This document shows positions 7,818 through 17,393 of a DNA stretch of 64,000 nucleotides, piece after piece. The stretch's first letter is position 1, and each line of letters starts with the position of its first letter. The stretch comes from Chloroflexota bacterium (GTDB lineage: Bacteria > Chloroflexota > Anaerolineae > Anaerolineales > Anaerolineaceae). The stretch spans positions 496,001 through 560,000 of the forward strand of contig JAKAFP010000001.1 of assembly GCA_021825925.1 (NCBI GenBank), read 5' to 3'. Below the pieces are notes generated by a model. That model saw only the letters and a list, made by a program, of their open reading frames with translations. It was not told the DNA's origin and ran no database searches. The position numbers and the translations under genes are program-made.

Positions 7818-8699
7818 ATGACAACGAATGTGCAGCGGCCTAAAGTAGTCTTAAGAACCTACCCTCATTGGTTTTACCTGCCGGCAGCTATCTTATTTTT
7901 TACCTTTTTTGTAATTCCGACACTAATGGCATTTTACTTTAGCTTGACCCGCTGGACATTGTTTAATTCCACATTTATCGGGTTTGATAATTACAAATTA
8001 TTTCTGAGTGATCCTCAACTGAGAGGAGCTCTTCTAAATACCTTTGTTTATGCCATTCTGACGAGTGGTTCAAAAGTAATCATTTCGTTGCCTCTTGCTA
8101 TGCTCTTAACGTCAAAAATTCACCTCAAAGATCTTTTTAGAGGAATCATTTTCTTCCCTGTCTTGGTCAGTACAGTGGCTGTGGGTATCACTTTCTCAAC
8201 ATTAATGCAGCCTTCCACCGGATTAATAAATAATGTGCTTGGAGTGTTAGGTCTACCGACACCAGATTGGTTGGGGAATCCTCACCTGGCACTTTTTTCT
8301 GTTGCTCTTGTAGATATCTGGAAAGGGATTGGTATCGCCACGGTGATTTGTATGGCGGGAATCCAATCCATACCAACCGATTATTTTGAAGCAGCAAGAC
8401 TAGAGGGTGGGGCATGGGTAAAATTTCGGCATGTCATCCTTCCTTTGTCACGCAATGCAATATTTACAGTCATTTTATTGTCGTTCATCGGCGGCCTCAG
8501 ATCGTTCGACCTTATCTGGACATTAACGCATGGAGGACCTGGTTTTGCGTCTGATGTGCTAACTTCCGTTATTTATAAGGAATATCAAGCTGGGTTTTAT
8601 GGGCTTTCAACCGCTGGAAACGTTGTTTTATTTATTATTGTGACTGCAATTGTTTATCCAATGATGCGGTTCTTCAATAGTAAGGAGTTGGAACTATGA
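7818..8699 (+). CDS. sugar ABC transporter permease (MalF/UgpA type)
   Basis: 293 residues with about six membrane helices (for example FYLPAAILFFTFFVIPTLMAF and the terminal VVLFIIVTAIVYPMM). The EAA loop is visible as YFEAARLEGGAWVKFRHVILP, the contact site for an ABC ATPase. ATG 7818 is preferred because GTGAGG sits six bases before it; an upstream in-frame TTG at 7800 lacks such a site. It overlaps the next permease gene by 4 bp (ATGA), indicating translational coupling. Confidence 0.9.
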   Translation: MTTNVQRPKVVLRTYPHWFYLPAAILFFTFFVIPTLMAFYFSLTRWTLFNSTFIGFDNYKLFLSDPQLRGALLNTFVYAILTSGSKVIISLPLAMLLTSKIHLKDLFRGIIFFPVLVSTVAVGITFSTLMQPSTGLINNVLGVLGLPTPDWLGNPHLALFSVALVDIWKGIGIATVICMAGIQSIPTDYFEAARLEGGAWVKFRHVILPLSRNAIFTVILLSFIGGLRSFDLIWTLTHGGPGFASDVLTSVIYKEYQAGFYGLSTAGNVVLFIIVTAIVYPMMRFFNSKELEL

Positions 8700-9532
8700 G
8701 ATCTAAAAAATTAGCATCTCAAATATTGATAGATATATTAATTTTGGTAGTTGTAATTGTAATTTTTATCGTTCCCTTTATATTTATTTTCTTGACTGCA
8801 TCAAAAACACGTCAAGAAGCATCATTACTGCAGTTTAAATGGCCGGTTGATTTTAAACTTTTTGAAAATATTCGTGAAGTAATTCTTTATCAAGACAAGA
8901 AAATGCTGCTGGCCTTGTTTAATAGTACTGTTTTGACAGTCGGTACAGTCACTTTATCGGTCGTTTTTGCATCCATGGTTGCTTACGTCATGCAAAGGCG
9001 TAAAGATCGAGTAGCCTCAACATTAAGTTCTGTCATGTTTGCCGGTCTTGTCATACCCCCTGCAGTCGTTCCGACCATATTTTTAATGCAATTTCTTGGA
9101 ATTTACAAAACCATATTCGGTCTAATATTGGTTGAGGTCGCTTTTGGTGTTCCGTTTGCCATTTTGATCTTACGAGCTTTTATGGCCTCAATACCTGTTG
9201 AAATTGATGAAGCTGCCATTGTTGATGGAGCATCACCCTTGCAAGTTTTCTTTACGATCATTTTTCCATTGTTAAGGCCGGCAATAGTCACGATTATTGT
9301 CACTTCAGCGGTTACCGTATACAACGATTTCGTTTCGCCATTATATTTCTTGCCGGGGGCGAAAAATGTTACGGTTCAATTGACTCTTTATAATTTTATT
9401 AGCCAATTCAATACGCAATGGAACCTGCTTTTTGCTGACGTATTAGTTATTACGATTCCACCTTTGATTATGTTCTTATTCTTCCAACGGCAGATCGTTG
9501 CAGGTATGACTTCGGGATCAGTAAAAGGATAA
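8696..9532 (+). CDS. sugar ABC transporter permease (MalG/UgpE type)
   Basis: 278 residues, second membrane subunit of the importer. About six hydrophobic segments are seen (ILIDILILVVVIVIFIVPFI at the start). The EAA loop reads EIDEAAIVDGASPLQVFFTI with IIFPLLRPA after it. No ATPase gene follows in the window, so a shared MsmK/UgpC-type ATPase elsewhere is probably used. This is known for other CUT1 importers but is inferred here. Confidence 0.9.
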   Translation: MRSKKLASQILIDILILVVVIVIFIVPFIFIFLTASKTRQEASLLQFKWPVDFKLFENIREVILYQDKKMLLALFNSTVLTVGTVTLSVVFASMVAYVMQRRKDRVASTLSSVMFAGLVIPPAVVPTIFLMQFLGIYKTIFGLILVEVAFGVPFAILILRAFMASIPVEIDEAAIVDGASPLQVFFTIIFPLLRPAIVTIIVTSAVTVYNDFVSPLYFLPGAKNVTVQLTLYNFISQFNTQWNLLFADVLVITIPPLIMFLFFQRQIVAGMTSGSVKG

Positions 9533-9585
9533 GCACGTCATTTTGAATTTAGAGATTGCAATACCTAATTTTGAAAGAGGCATTT

Positions 9586-12231
9586 ATGAATCAACAGAAA
9601 GATCAATCAAAGACGGAAGAAACCTTTTTACGAATTTCGCGAATTCAAATTGGATATCGCTCTGATGCATTAGGGATCGGCACAAACGCTCCATTCATTT
9701 CCTGGATGATTGAAACAAACATACAGAATTGGTGTCAAAAAAGTTATGAGATCGAATCATATAATGATGATGGAAAATTGCTTTCAACAACTGGCACAAT
9801 TGATTCTGATCAAACCATTTGGGTTCCCTGGCCATTTGAAAAGCTTAACTCCAGAGAGAAAATCTCGATCCGGGTCAAGTCAGTTGGTGACAATGGATAT
9901 TCTTCTGAATGGAGCGATCTGTTTGTTGTAGAAGCGGGATTACTGAACCCTCAGGATTGGACGGCAAAATTCATTACACCTGACTGGGATGAGGATGTAA
10001 CAAAAGGTCAGCCGGCTCCATTTTTACGTCGAACCTTTGATGTTCCCAAAAAGATAAAACAAGCCAGATTGTATATCACCTCTTTGGGTGTGTTTGAAGC
10101 TGTGATCAATGGCTCTCAGGTTGGAGACCATATTATGGATCCGGGCTGGACGAGTTATACCCATAACTTGCGAGTTAACACATTTGATGTCACAAGTTTA
10201 TTGCGAGAAGGTAAAAACACAATTGGTTCAATTTTAGGCGATGGATGGTATAGAGGAAGACTTGGCTTTGGTGGTGGGCGCAGAAATATTTTTGGTAATA
10301 AACTAGCCTTACTAGCCCAATTGGAAATTATGTTTAAAGACGGTACATTTGAGAAAATTATTTCTGATGAAAATTGGAAAGCTTCAACCGGGCCAATATT
10401 ATTTAGTGATATTTATGACGGCGAGATTTATGATGCCCGACGTGAATTAACAGGCTGGGCTGAACCAGAATATAGTGATGCGAACTGGAAAAAGGTAAAG
10501 ATTATCGATTGGGACCTCAATACGCTTGAAGCGCCATTGGGCCCTCCGGTTCGCGAAATTGAAAATGTAAAACCCGTTAGTATACTCACGTCACCAACAG
10601 GACGCACCATTCTGGATTTTGGACAAAATCTTGTTGGAAAACTAAAAATAAACGTGAAAGGCGAAGCTGGTAGAACCATTTCATTGCGCCATGCTGAAGT
10701 GCTTGAAAATGGAGATTTGGCGTTATTTCCATTAAGGACCGCAAAAGCCACTGACAGCTATACCTTGCACGGAAAAGGGTTGGAAACGTGGGAACCTCGT
10801 TTCACCTTCCATGGTTTTCGTTATGCTGAAATTGAAAACTGGCCAGGATCATTAAATCTTGATGATATTCAGGCTGTTGTTTGTCATTCAGACATGGAAC
10901 AGACAGGATGGTTCAAATGCTCTCATCCTTTGCTCAATAAATTCCATGAAAATGTAGTCTGGGGAATGCGCGGAAATTTCTTCGATCTGCCTACCGATTG
11001 TCCTCAAAGGGATGAACGTCTGGGTTGGACTGGCGACCTTCAAGTTTTCTCGCCGACCGCATCGTTTCTATACAATGTTGAAGGTTTTCTTGCCTCTTGG
11101 TTAAAAGATTTGGCTGCTGAACAAATTGCAGAAGGTGGAAAAGTTCCGGCAGTTGTTCCAAATACAGTCGAATATCCAAATGAATTAAGCGAGACCCTGC
11201 TTATTGGTGCCGCTTGGAGTGATGCAGCTGTCATTGTACCTTGGGTTCTTTACCAACGTTTTGGAGATAAAAATATTCTCGAAGCTCAATTTGAGAGTAT
11301 GCGTACCTGGGTTGATAAAGTCAATGAGTTGGCTGGTCCAAGCCATCTTTGGAACTCCGGTCTTCAATTCGGAGACTGGCTTGACCCGGATGCTCCAGCA
11401 GAATATCCTGCAAAAGCTAAAACGGACCAGTATTTAATTGCAACAGGGTACTTTGCCCATGTTGCAAACCTGGTCGGCAAAGCGGCTGACATTCTTGGAA
11501 AAAACAAAGAAAAGATCTATTACCAAACGCTATCAAAGGAAATTCGCAAGGCTTTCAACCGCGAATATGTCACCCCTAATGGTAGATTAATGAGCGATGC
11601 TCAAACCGCATACGCCTTGGCCATAGAATTTGACCTGCTTCCTGAAGAAACACAGAAGATCCAAGCCGGCAAAAGATTGGCTGAACTCACTACGGCCAAT
11701 GGATATCATATCGGTACCGGGTTTGTCGGTACACCATTGATTGCGGATGCGTTATCCAATACCAATCATTATGAAGAAGCATATAAACTACTCTTACAAC
11801 AAGAATGTCCATCATGGTTATATCCCGTTACCATGGGGGCTACGACAATTTGGGAGCGTTGGGATAGTATGCGCCCGGATGGGTCCATCAATACTGGCGA
11901 TATGACCTCTTTTAACCATTATGCTCTTGGAGCAGTGGCCGATTGGCTCCATCGAAAACTCGCTGGATTGACTCCCCTGGAACCAGGATATCGGACCATA
12001 AAATTTGATCCTCATCCAGGTGGTGGTTTGAGGCATGCCTCTGCCCGGCACCTTACACCATATGGAATGGCTGAATGTTCGTGGGTAATTCAAAACGACA
12101 TGATCAATATAAAAGTGGTTGTTCCTCCAAATGCCACCGGTTTTGTTTGCCTGCAAGGAAACGAAAACGAGCCAATAAAAGTTGGTTCAGGTGAATATCA
12201 TTGGTCATATACTGTTACAGGAAACAAGTAA
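9586..12231 (+). CDS. alpha-L-rhamnosidase, glycoside hydrolase family 78
   Basis: 881 residues. An N-terminal Fn3-like domain (RISRIQIGYRSDALGIGTNA, PFISWMI) is followed by beta domains (APFLRRTFDVPKKIKQARLY, LYITSLGVFEAVINGSQVGD, LGDGWYRGRLGF) and an (alpha/alpha)6 catalytic barrel. The motif DLPTDCPQRDERLGWTGD spans residues 467-484; Glu477 aligns with the GH78 general acid, and Glu757 in TIWERWDS with the inverting base. No signal peptide is present, so it should act in the cytoplasm on imported rhamnosides, which fits the importer just upstream. ATG 9586 is chosen for the GAAAGAGG box. Confidence 0.93.
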   Translation: MNQQKDQSKTEETFLRISRIQIGYRSDALGIGTNAPFISWMIETNIQNWCQKSYEIESYNDDGKLLSTTGTIDSDQTIWVPWPFEKLNSREKISIRVKSVGDNGYSSEWSDLFVVEAGLLNPQDWTAKFITPDWDEDVTKGQPAPFLRRTFDVPKKIKQARLYITSLGVFEAVINGSQVGDHIMDPGWTSYTHNLRVNTFDVTSLLREGKNTIGSILGDGWYRGRLGFGGGRRNIFGNKLALLAQLEIMFKDGTFEKIISDENWKASTGPILFSDIYDGEIYDARRELTGWAEPEYSDANWKKVKIIDWDLNTLEAPLGPPVREIENVKPVSILTSPTGRTILDFGQNLVGKLKINVKGEAGRTISLRHAEVLENGDLALFPLRTAKATDSYTLHGKGLETWEPRFTFHGFRYAEIENWPGSLNLDDIQAVVCHSDMEQTGWFKCSHPLLNKFHENVVWGMRGNFFDLPTDCPQRDERLGWTGDLQVFSPTASFLYNVEGFLASWLKDLAAEQIAEGGKVPAVVPNTVEYPNELSETLLIGAAWSDAAVIVPWVLYQRFGDKNILEAQFESMRTWVDKVNELAGPSHLWNSGLQFGDWLDPDAPAEYPAKAKTDQYLIATGYFAHVANLVGKAADILGKNKEKIYYQTLSKEIRKAFNREYVTPNGRLMSDAQTAYALAIEFDLLPEETQKIQAGKRLAELTTANGYHIGTGFVGTPLIADALSNTNHYEEAYKLLLQQECPSWLYPVTMGATTIWERWDSMRPDGSINTGDMTSFNHYALGAVADWLHRKLAGLTPLEPGYRTIKFDPHPGGGLRHASARHLTPYGMAECSWVIQNDMINIKVVVPPNATGFVCLQGNENEPIKVGSGEYHWSYTVTGNK

Positions 12232-12294
12232 TCCTTTGTTTGAACCTTTGGTTATTGATTAATTATTAGTGTTTACAAGTGAATGGATTATTAA

Positions 12295-13800
12295 ATGGAT
12301 ATGAGTTGGTTTCAGAGATCAAGCATAATAAGATCAATTTCCGTGCCAGGCAATTTCTTGGCGCTTGATCTTGGTGCAGAAAGTGGACGCGCCATAGTCG
12401 GTACGCTAGACAATGGTGTGCTCAACCTTACTGAAACCCATCGTTTTCTAAATAATCCAATAATGGCCTCTGACGGCCTTCATTGGGATGTGAACTCTCT
12501 TTGGAACGAGATCCAGATTGGCATAAGAAAATCCGCGGCTCAATTTCAACTTTCCAGTCTTGCTTTGGATGCCTGGGGAGTTGATTTCGCCTTACTTGAT
12601 CACCAGGGCGAACTACTTGAGAATCCATTTCATTACCGGGATTCGAGAACTGACGGAATGTTGGATATCGCCATTTCACGGATTTCGAGAAAACAAGTAT
12701 TTGATCAAACCGGTAATCAATTCCTGCAAATTAATACATTGTTTCAACTTTTGGCATTGGCAGAAAATCAACCTGCGTTATTAAAAAAAGCAGCGACATT
12801 TCTCACCATTCCTGATTTATTTAATTATTGGTTAACGGGGGCAAAGGTGTGCGAATTTACCAATGCAACCACCACCCAATGTTTTGATCCAATAAAACGT
12901 GATTGGGCAAAGCCGCTGCTTGAAACGCTGCACATTCCTACCAGAATGTTTCCGCAAATTGTTGAACCAGGTAATAATTTGGGAAATATGGTTTCTGAAC
13001 TGACTGTTCAAGTTGGCGTTGATAAATTACCCGTCATTGCACCTGCCTGTCATGATACTGGTTCTGCTGTGGTTGCCGTACCTGCTGATAACCGAGATTT
13101 TGTCTGGCTAAGTTCCGGCACTTGGTCCATTATGGGAATTGAAACAGATTCACCATGCCTTGATCAAAAAGCATTGGATTTTAATTTCACAAATGAAGGT
13201 GGGGTTTTTGGTACCTGGAGACTATCAAAGAATATTATGGGGTTATGGTTGATTCAAGAGTGCAAGCGCGAATGGGGAGTTTCTTATGATGAAATTGCTC
13301 AACTCGCTTCTGAAGCTCAACCTTTTATTGCAGTTATTGATCCTGATGATGATATTTTTCTCCGTTCAGGAGGCATGATCAATCGAATTCAGAAATACTG
13401 CGAACAAAAGCAACAAAATGTACCAAATACAATTGGTGAAATAAGCCGGGTCATTTTTGAAAGCTTATCTTTAAAATACCGATTCATTCTTGACCGACTT
13501 GAACAACTCACTAATAAGAAGTTGAGTCCTATTCACATTATTGGTGGCGGAACACAAAATAGACTATTAAATCAATTCACGGCTGATAGTACAAACCGTA
13601 AGGTAATATCTGGCCCTGTAGAAGCAACTGCCATAGGCAACATATTAATGCAAGCAATAACATTAGGCCAAATTGTTGATATGCCTGATGCTCGAGCAAT
13701 TGTTCGAAATTCATTCCAACCTGGCTATTTTCAGCCTAATCACTCAAATGATTGGGATGAAGCATATAAAAAATTACTGCGTCTTGGTAATTATGAATAA
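12295..13800 (+). CDS. rhaB: rhamnulokinase (FGGY family)
   Basis: 501 residues. Phosphorylates L-rhamnulose at C1. The FGGY kinase fold begins with FLALDLGAESGRAIVG; further family signatures are LHWDVNSLWNEI, LALDAWGVDFALLD, HYRDSRTDGM, WLSSGTWSIMGIE, KNIMGLWLIQECKREWG and IHIIGGGTQNRLLNQ. About 20 residues precede the usual start and the ribosome site is weak, so the true start could be a GTG near 12343. Neighbouring rhaD and rhaA and the GH78 gene make the rhamnose role firm. Confidence 0.93.
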   Translation: MDMSWFQRSSIIRSISVPGNFLALDLGAESGRAIVGTLDNGVLNLTETHRFLNNPIMASDGLHWDVNSLWNEIQIGIRKSAAQFQLSSLALDAWGVDFALLDHQGELLENPFHYRDSRTDGMLDIAISRISRKQVFDQTGNQFLQINTLFQLLALAENQPALLKKAATFLTIPDLFNYWLTGAKVCEFTNATTTQCFDPIKRDWAKPLLETLHIPTRMFPQIVEPGNNLGNMVSELTVQVGVDKLPVIAPACHDTGSAVVAVPADNRDFVWLSSGTWSIMGIETDSPCLDQKALDFNFTNEGGVFGTWRLSKNIMGLWLIQECKREWGVSYDEIAQLASEAQPFIAVIDPDDDIFLRSGGMINRIQKYCEQKQQNVPNTIGEISRVIFESLSLKYRFILDRLEQLTNKKLSPIHIIGGGTQNRLLNQFTADSTNRKVISGPVEATAIGNILMQAITLGQIVDMPDARAIVRNSFQPGYFQPNHSNDWDEAYKKLLRLGNYE

Positions 13801-13843
13801 CAGTACCAAAGTTGAAATTATTTTGCGAAAGTGAGTAAAAAAA

Positions 13844-14665
13844 ATGATAAATTCACCATACCCAACGCTTGATGATTTGCTTAAATCAATTGGTGTTACA
13901 GGCCGGCACCTGGCAAATATTGGTGCAAGTGAAGGTGCAGCTGGAAACATCTCAGTTTGTGTCCGATGGACCTTAGACCTTAATGACCATTTTCCTGTAG
14001 TGTCTGAAATGGTTCTTCCACAAGATGTTCCAGAACTGGAGGGGGCAACAATTATTGTTAGTGGAACAGGTTGCCGGCTGCGAGAGATCATTGATGACCC
14101 CACCTCTAATCTGGTTTGTGTTGAAATTGCCAAGGGTGGCCATACGGGAATTGTTCATAAATCATCTTCTGGACGCAATGAAAACGTGACAAGTGAATTT
14201 AATTCACATTTGGCTGTACACTATGATCAGATCTTAGCAACCGGCACAAATTTTCATGCTGTTGTTCATGCACAGCCGATGTACCTGACATTTTTAAGTC
14301 ATATTTCAAGGTATCAAAACGAGAAATTCTTAAACAAGCAATTGTTGCGTTGGCAACCTGAGGCAATCATTAATTTTCCAGAGGGTATTGGGTTTATTCC
14401 CTTCCATGTTCCAAGTTCGCCTGAATTAATGTCAGGAAATGTTGCCGAATTAAAAAACCATCGTTTGGTAATTTGGTCGAAACATGGAGTAATGGCTCGA
14501 TCAGACACCAACATCAAAAAAGCTGGTGACCTGGTGGAATATGCAGAAACTGCGGCAAAATACGAATATCTGAATTTAGGTGTTGGCGAAATTGGCGAAG
14601 GAATCAGCGTTGAAGATATTCATTCGATTTGCCAAACCTTTTCAATAAAACAGGATATTTTCTAG
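13844..14665 (+). CDS. rhaD: L-rhamnulose-1-phosphate aldolase (class II aldolase/adducin fold)
   Basis: 273 residues. Splits rhamnulose-1-phosphate into dihydroxyacetone phosphate and L-lactaldehyde. It aligns with E. coli RhaD along its length from memory: AAGNISV (GGNLTL), [24 protein letters not shown] with the catalytic Glu, [16 protein letters not shown] and KHGVMARS with a zinc His. At the usual HxH zinc pair it has His142-Ala-Gln144 (HAQP), so one expected His is a Gln. This may be a subfamily variant in which another residue completes the site. It lies between rhaB and rhaA. Confidence 0.9.
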   Translation: MINSPYPTLDDLLKSIGVTGRHLANIGASEGAAGNISVCVRWTLDLNDHFPVVSEMVLPQDVPELEGATIIVSGTGCRLREIIDDPTSNLVCVEIAKGGHTGIVHKSSSGRNENVTSEFNSHLAVHYDQILATGTNFHAVVHAQPMYLTFLSHISRYQNEKFLNKQLLRWQPEAIINFPEGIGFIPFHVPSSPELMSGNVAELKNHRLVIWSKHGVMARSDTNIKKAGDLVEYAETAAKYEYLNLGVGEIGEGISVEDIHSICQTFSIKQDIF

Positions 14666-14696
14666 GTTATTGATCTGGCATTGTTTTGGAGAGATT

Positions 14697-15968
14697 ATGG
14701 TAAACCAATTAAAAGTTGAGACTGCTTACAACATTGCCAAAGAGCGGTATGAAGAACAAGGTGTTGATACCGGTAAAGCGCTTGAGCAGCTTGCAAAAAT
14801 CGCAGTTTCTTTACATTGCTGGCAGGGTGATGATGTTGGCGGTTTTGAGAACCCTGATGCAGGACTATCTGGCGGCATTGCTGCTACGGGAAATTATCCC
14901 GGTAAGGCAAGGAATGCTGAAGAACTGCGAAAAGATCTGGATCAGGCTTTTAGACTGATCCCTGGAAAACACAGGGTAAATTTGCATTCAATTTATGCTG
15001 AAACCGGAGCTGCAAAAGTTGAGAGGAACCAACTGCTACCTCAACATTTTTCAGCCTGGAAAGATTGGGCAAAGGCCTCCGGGCTGGGGCTGGATTTCAA
15101 CCCAACTTGTTTTTCTCATCCCTTGGCTGCAGATGGATTTACTCTTTCTCACAGAGACCCATCAATCAGACAATTTTGGATTGAGCATTGCATCGCCTGT
15201 CGAAAAATCGGTGAGTATTTTGGCCGGGAATTGGGTTCTGCCTGCGTTACCAACATTTGGATCCCTGATGGATATAAAGACACCCCCTTTGATCGGAAAA
15301 CACCGAGAACATTATTACTTGACTCATTAAATTCCATATTATCCGAAAAGATTGATCCGCGTTTTAATCTGGATGCAGTGGAACCAAAGCTCTTTGGAAT
15401 TGGATCTGAAAGCTATGTGGTTGGATCCATGGAGTTTTACACCGGTTATGCCATAAAAAATAATATGATGCTCACATTAGATTCTGGTCATTTTCATCCG
15501 ACAGAAACCATCTCAGACAAGATCTCTTCAATTTTGTTATATATTGACCAAATCTTATTGCATGTCAGCCGCGGGGTTCGCTGGGATAGTGATCACGTGG
15601 TCACCCTGAATGACGAGTTGTTATCCATTGCTCAAGAAATTGTGCGGACCAATGAAATGGATCGAATTCATATCGGGCTGGATTATTTTGATGGAAGCAT
15701 CAATAGAATTGCAGCCTGGACGATAGGGACAAGAAACACATTAAAGGCTTTATTATTTGCTCTGCTAGAACCAAGGAAATTACTGATCCAGACAGAAAAA
15801 GATGGAGATTTAACCAGTAGGTTGGCCATCCTAGAAGAGTGTAAAACGCTCCCGGCTTCGGCGGTATGGGATTATTACTGTATGATAAAAGAAGTGCCTG
15901 TCGGGATTGACTTCATGAAAGATATCCATCAATACGAAAAAAGTGAAATTTCCAAGAGATCCAAATAA
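14697..15968 (+). CDS. rhaA: L-rhamnose isomerase
   Basis: 423 residues, interconverting L-rhamnose and L-rhamnulose with a divalent metal in a TIM barrel. Very similar to E. coli Rha[121 protein letters not shown] and [17 protein letters not shown]. The start at 14697 follows GGAGAG (14688-14693). Its stop overlaps the next start by one base (TAATG), coupling it to the metallo-hydrolase. Confidence 0.97.
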   Translation: MVNQLKVETAYNIAKERYEEQGVDTGKALEQLAKIAVSLHCWQGDDVGGFENPDAGLSGGIAATGNYPGKARNAEELRKDLDQAFRLIPGKHRVNLHSIYAETGAAKVERNQLLPQHFSAWKDWAKASGLGLDFNPTCFSHPLAADGFTLSHRDPSIRQFWIEHCIACRKIGEYFGRELGSACVTNIWIPDGYKDTPFDRKTPRTLLLDSLNSILSEKIDPRFNLDAVEPKLFGIGSESYVVGSMEFYTGYAIKNNMMLTLDSGHFHPTETISDKISSILLYIDQILLHVSRGVRWDSDHVVTLNDELLSIAQEIVRTNEMDRIHIGLDYFDGSINRIAAWTIGTRNTLKALLFALLEPRKLLIQTEKDGDLTSRLAILEECKTLPASAVWDYYCMIKEVPVGIDFMKDIHQYEKSEISKRSK

Positions 15969-16792
15969 TGGACTATTATCTTCTAGAAAAAGTAGCCTCA
16001 AGTATTACAAAGATCACAGATATTACAGGTGTTTATGCTTACCTGATCGAGGGTAATAATAAAGCGGCATTAATAGATACCTGTTGTGGCATTGGAGATA
16101 TTTCTTTAATCGTGAAAGGTATATCTAATCTGCCTGTAACGGTTATTTGCACGCATGGGCATGTTGACCATGCCGGGGGAACATTTGGATTCGATGATGT
16201 CTATCTGAGCAGGAGTGATTTGGGCTTAGTTCAAGAACATACGACCGTTGATTTTCGCAAATGTTATGTGGATAGTTTTGTAACCCCTGATTCTTATGCG
16301 CTCACGGATTTTGTACCTCAAAGGAAAGCAGATTATCAGCAACTAGAGAACCGGAGCCTATTTGACCTTGGTGGAATTACACTTGAAGCTGTTTCTGTTC
16401 AAGGTCACACGCAAGGGATGACTTGTGTTCTCATAAAAGAATTGCGGACCCTCATAATTGGAGACGCTTGTAACAGTAGAACCTTTTTGTTCTTCCCGGA
16501 AGCATCCAGTGTTGAACAGTATAAACAAAACCTTCTTGCACTTAAAAATGAAGACAAAAAGTTTGATACCGTTTGGTTTTCACATGGAAACTATTCAGGT
16601 GATAAAACTGTTATTGACGAGGCCATAGCCCTTTGTGGTGAGATTATGGCAGGTTCGAGTGATAATATAGAGTTTGAATTTATGGGTGAAGTTGCGTATC
16701 TTGCCAAGAAAACAGACCAAAACTATTCGCGGCTAGATGGAAAGACAGCAAATATCGTTTTTAATCCAAAAAGAGTTTTTGAAAAACACTAA
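15968..16792 (+). CDS. metallo-beta-lactamase-fold hydrolase in the rhamnose operon
   Basis: 274 residues with all MBL metal ligands: HGHVDH (in VICTHGHVDHAGG), a later His in VQGHTQGM, Asp in IIGDACNS and a final His in WFSHGNYSGD. Members include glyoxalase II, lactonases and phosphodiesterases, so the reaction cannot be fixed. Start overlaps the rhaA stop (TAATG), so it is made with the rhamnose enzymes. It might hydrolyse a lactone or ester from rhamnoside breakdown, or detoxify a lactaldehyde/methylglyoxal product; both ideas are inference. Confidence 0.85.
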   Translation: MDYYLLEKVASSITKITDITGVYAYLIEGNNKAALIDTCCGIGDISLIVKGISNLPVTVICTHGHVDHAGGTFGFDDVYLSRSDLGLVQEHTTVDFRKCYVDSFVTPDSYALTDFVPQRKADYQQLENRSLFDLGGITLEAVSVQGHTQGMTCVLIKELRTLIIGDACNSRTFLFFPEASSVEQYKQNLLALKNEDKKFDTVWFSHGNYSGDKTVIDEAIALCGEIMAGSSDNIEFEFMGEVAYLAKKTDQNYSRLDGKTANIVFNPKRVFEKH

Positions 16793-16949
16793 CCGTAAAA
16801 TGGCCGAGTGTTTATCCAATAAGCAAATTCCAAATCAATATTGTCAAAGTCGATGATTAAAAGATGGATTTAGTACAAATGGTGACGTTGTGGGGTAGAT
16901 GCTTAGCAAACATGCGGAAAATGTGGAAAATATGGAACGAATTCCCCCA

Positions 16950-17127
16950 AAAATGTTAATAAATTGAAATTGCACACTTGCATAAGGGCCGGCTGATCCC
17001 TGTGCGTAACAACTCTTAATTAGCAGGCTCAGGGCACCTATGGGGGGGCCTATTCCCCCTTTCGGGGATGATATCGAGCCCCTGGAGTGATGAGCGCAGT
17101 AAAAACCAAATGAATATTCATGATCTT
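16950..17127 (+). ncRNA. possible structured non-coding RNA, GC-rich with terminator
   Basis: The 601-bp gap between the rhamnose operon and the lipid synthase contains an island of G/C runs in otherwise AT-rich DNA. Pairings seen by eye are CCCTG (near 16998) with CAGGG (near 17031), and a nested helix in which GGGG and CCCC strings enclose a CCCC-CTTTC-GGGG hairpin near 17060-17080. A strong terminator follows and no gene lies between. I do not recognise a known riboswitch, 6S, SRP or tmRNA signature. It may be a stand-alone sRNA or a leader controlling the synthase. Ends are approximate. Confidence 0.4.
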
Positions 17128-17149
17128 GAGCCTCTTCAGGCTCTTTTTT
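17128..17149 (+). terminator. intrinsic terminator
   Basis: GAGCCT-CTTC-AGGCTC hairpin followed by TTTTTT. It closes the putative RNA upstream of the lipid synthase gene. Confidence 0.85.
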
Positions 17150-17248
17150 GTATTCAAATCGTGATTAATGTTGTCATAAAAATTTTTATTTCCGAATCCA
17201 ACAAAACATTTCAGGGTTTCTTAATTCATGATTAAGTAAACCAAAGCG

Positions 17249-17276
17249 CGATTTTTGTTCTACATAACAAAAATCG
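17249..17276. promoter_or_regulatory. perfect 11-bp inverted repeat upstream of lipid synthase
   Basis: CGATTTTTGTT (17249-17259) and AACAAAAATCG (17266-17276) surround a 6-bp spacer. It lies 117 bp before the synthase start, lacks a U-tract, and is a plausible operator for the synthase gene. Confidence 0.45.
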
Positions 17277-17393
17277 AAAAAAGAAATTCCTCACTTTTAG
17301 AAAGCCGATTCCCCGATGCCTTACACCTGTAAGGCCTGGTTTAGTGTTGCTGTTTGCCGATTTTTGACTTTGATGAAGACAATTAGGAGAAAA

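Noticed and set aside
16950-17127. 6S, SRP or tmRNA gene
   Set aside because: None of the conserved signatures of these RNAs (SRP GGAAG loop, tmRNA tag frame, 6S bubble between two long arms) could be found.
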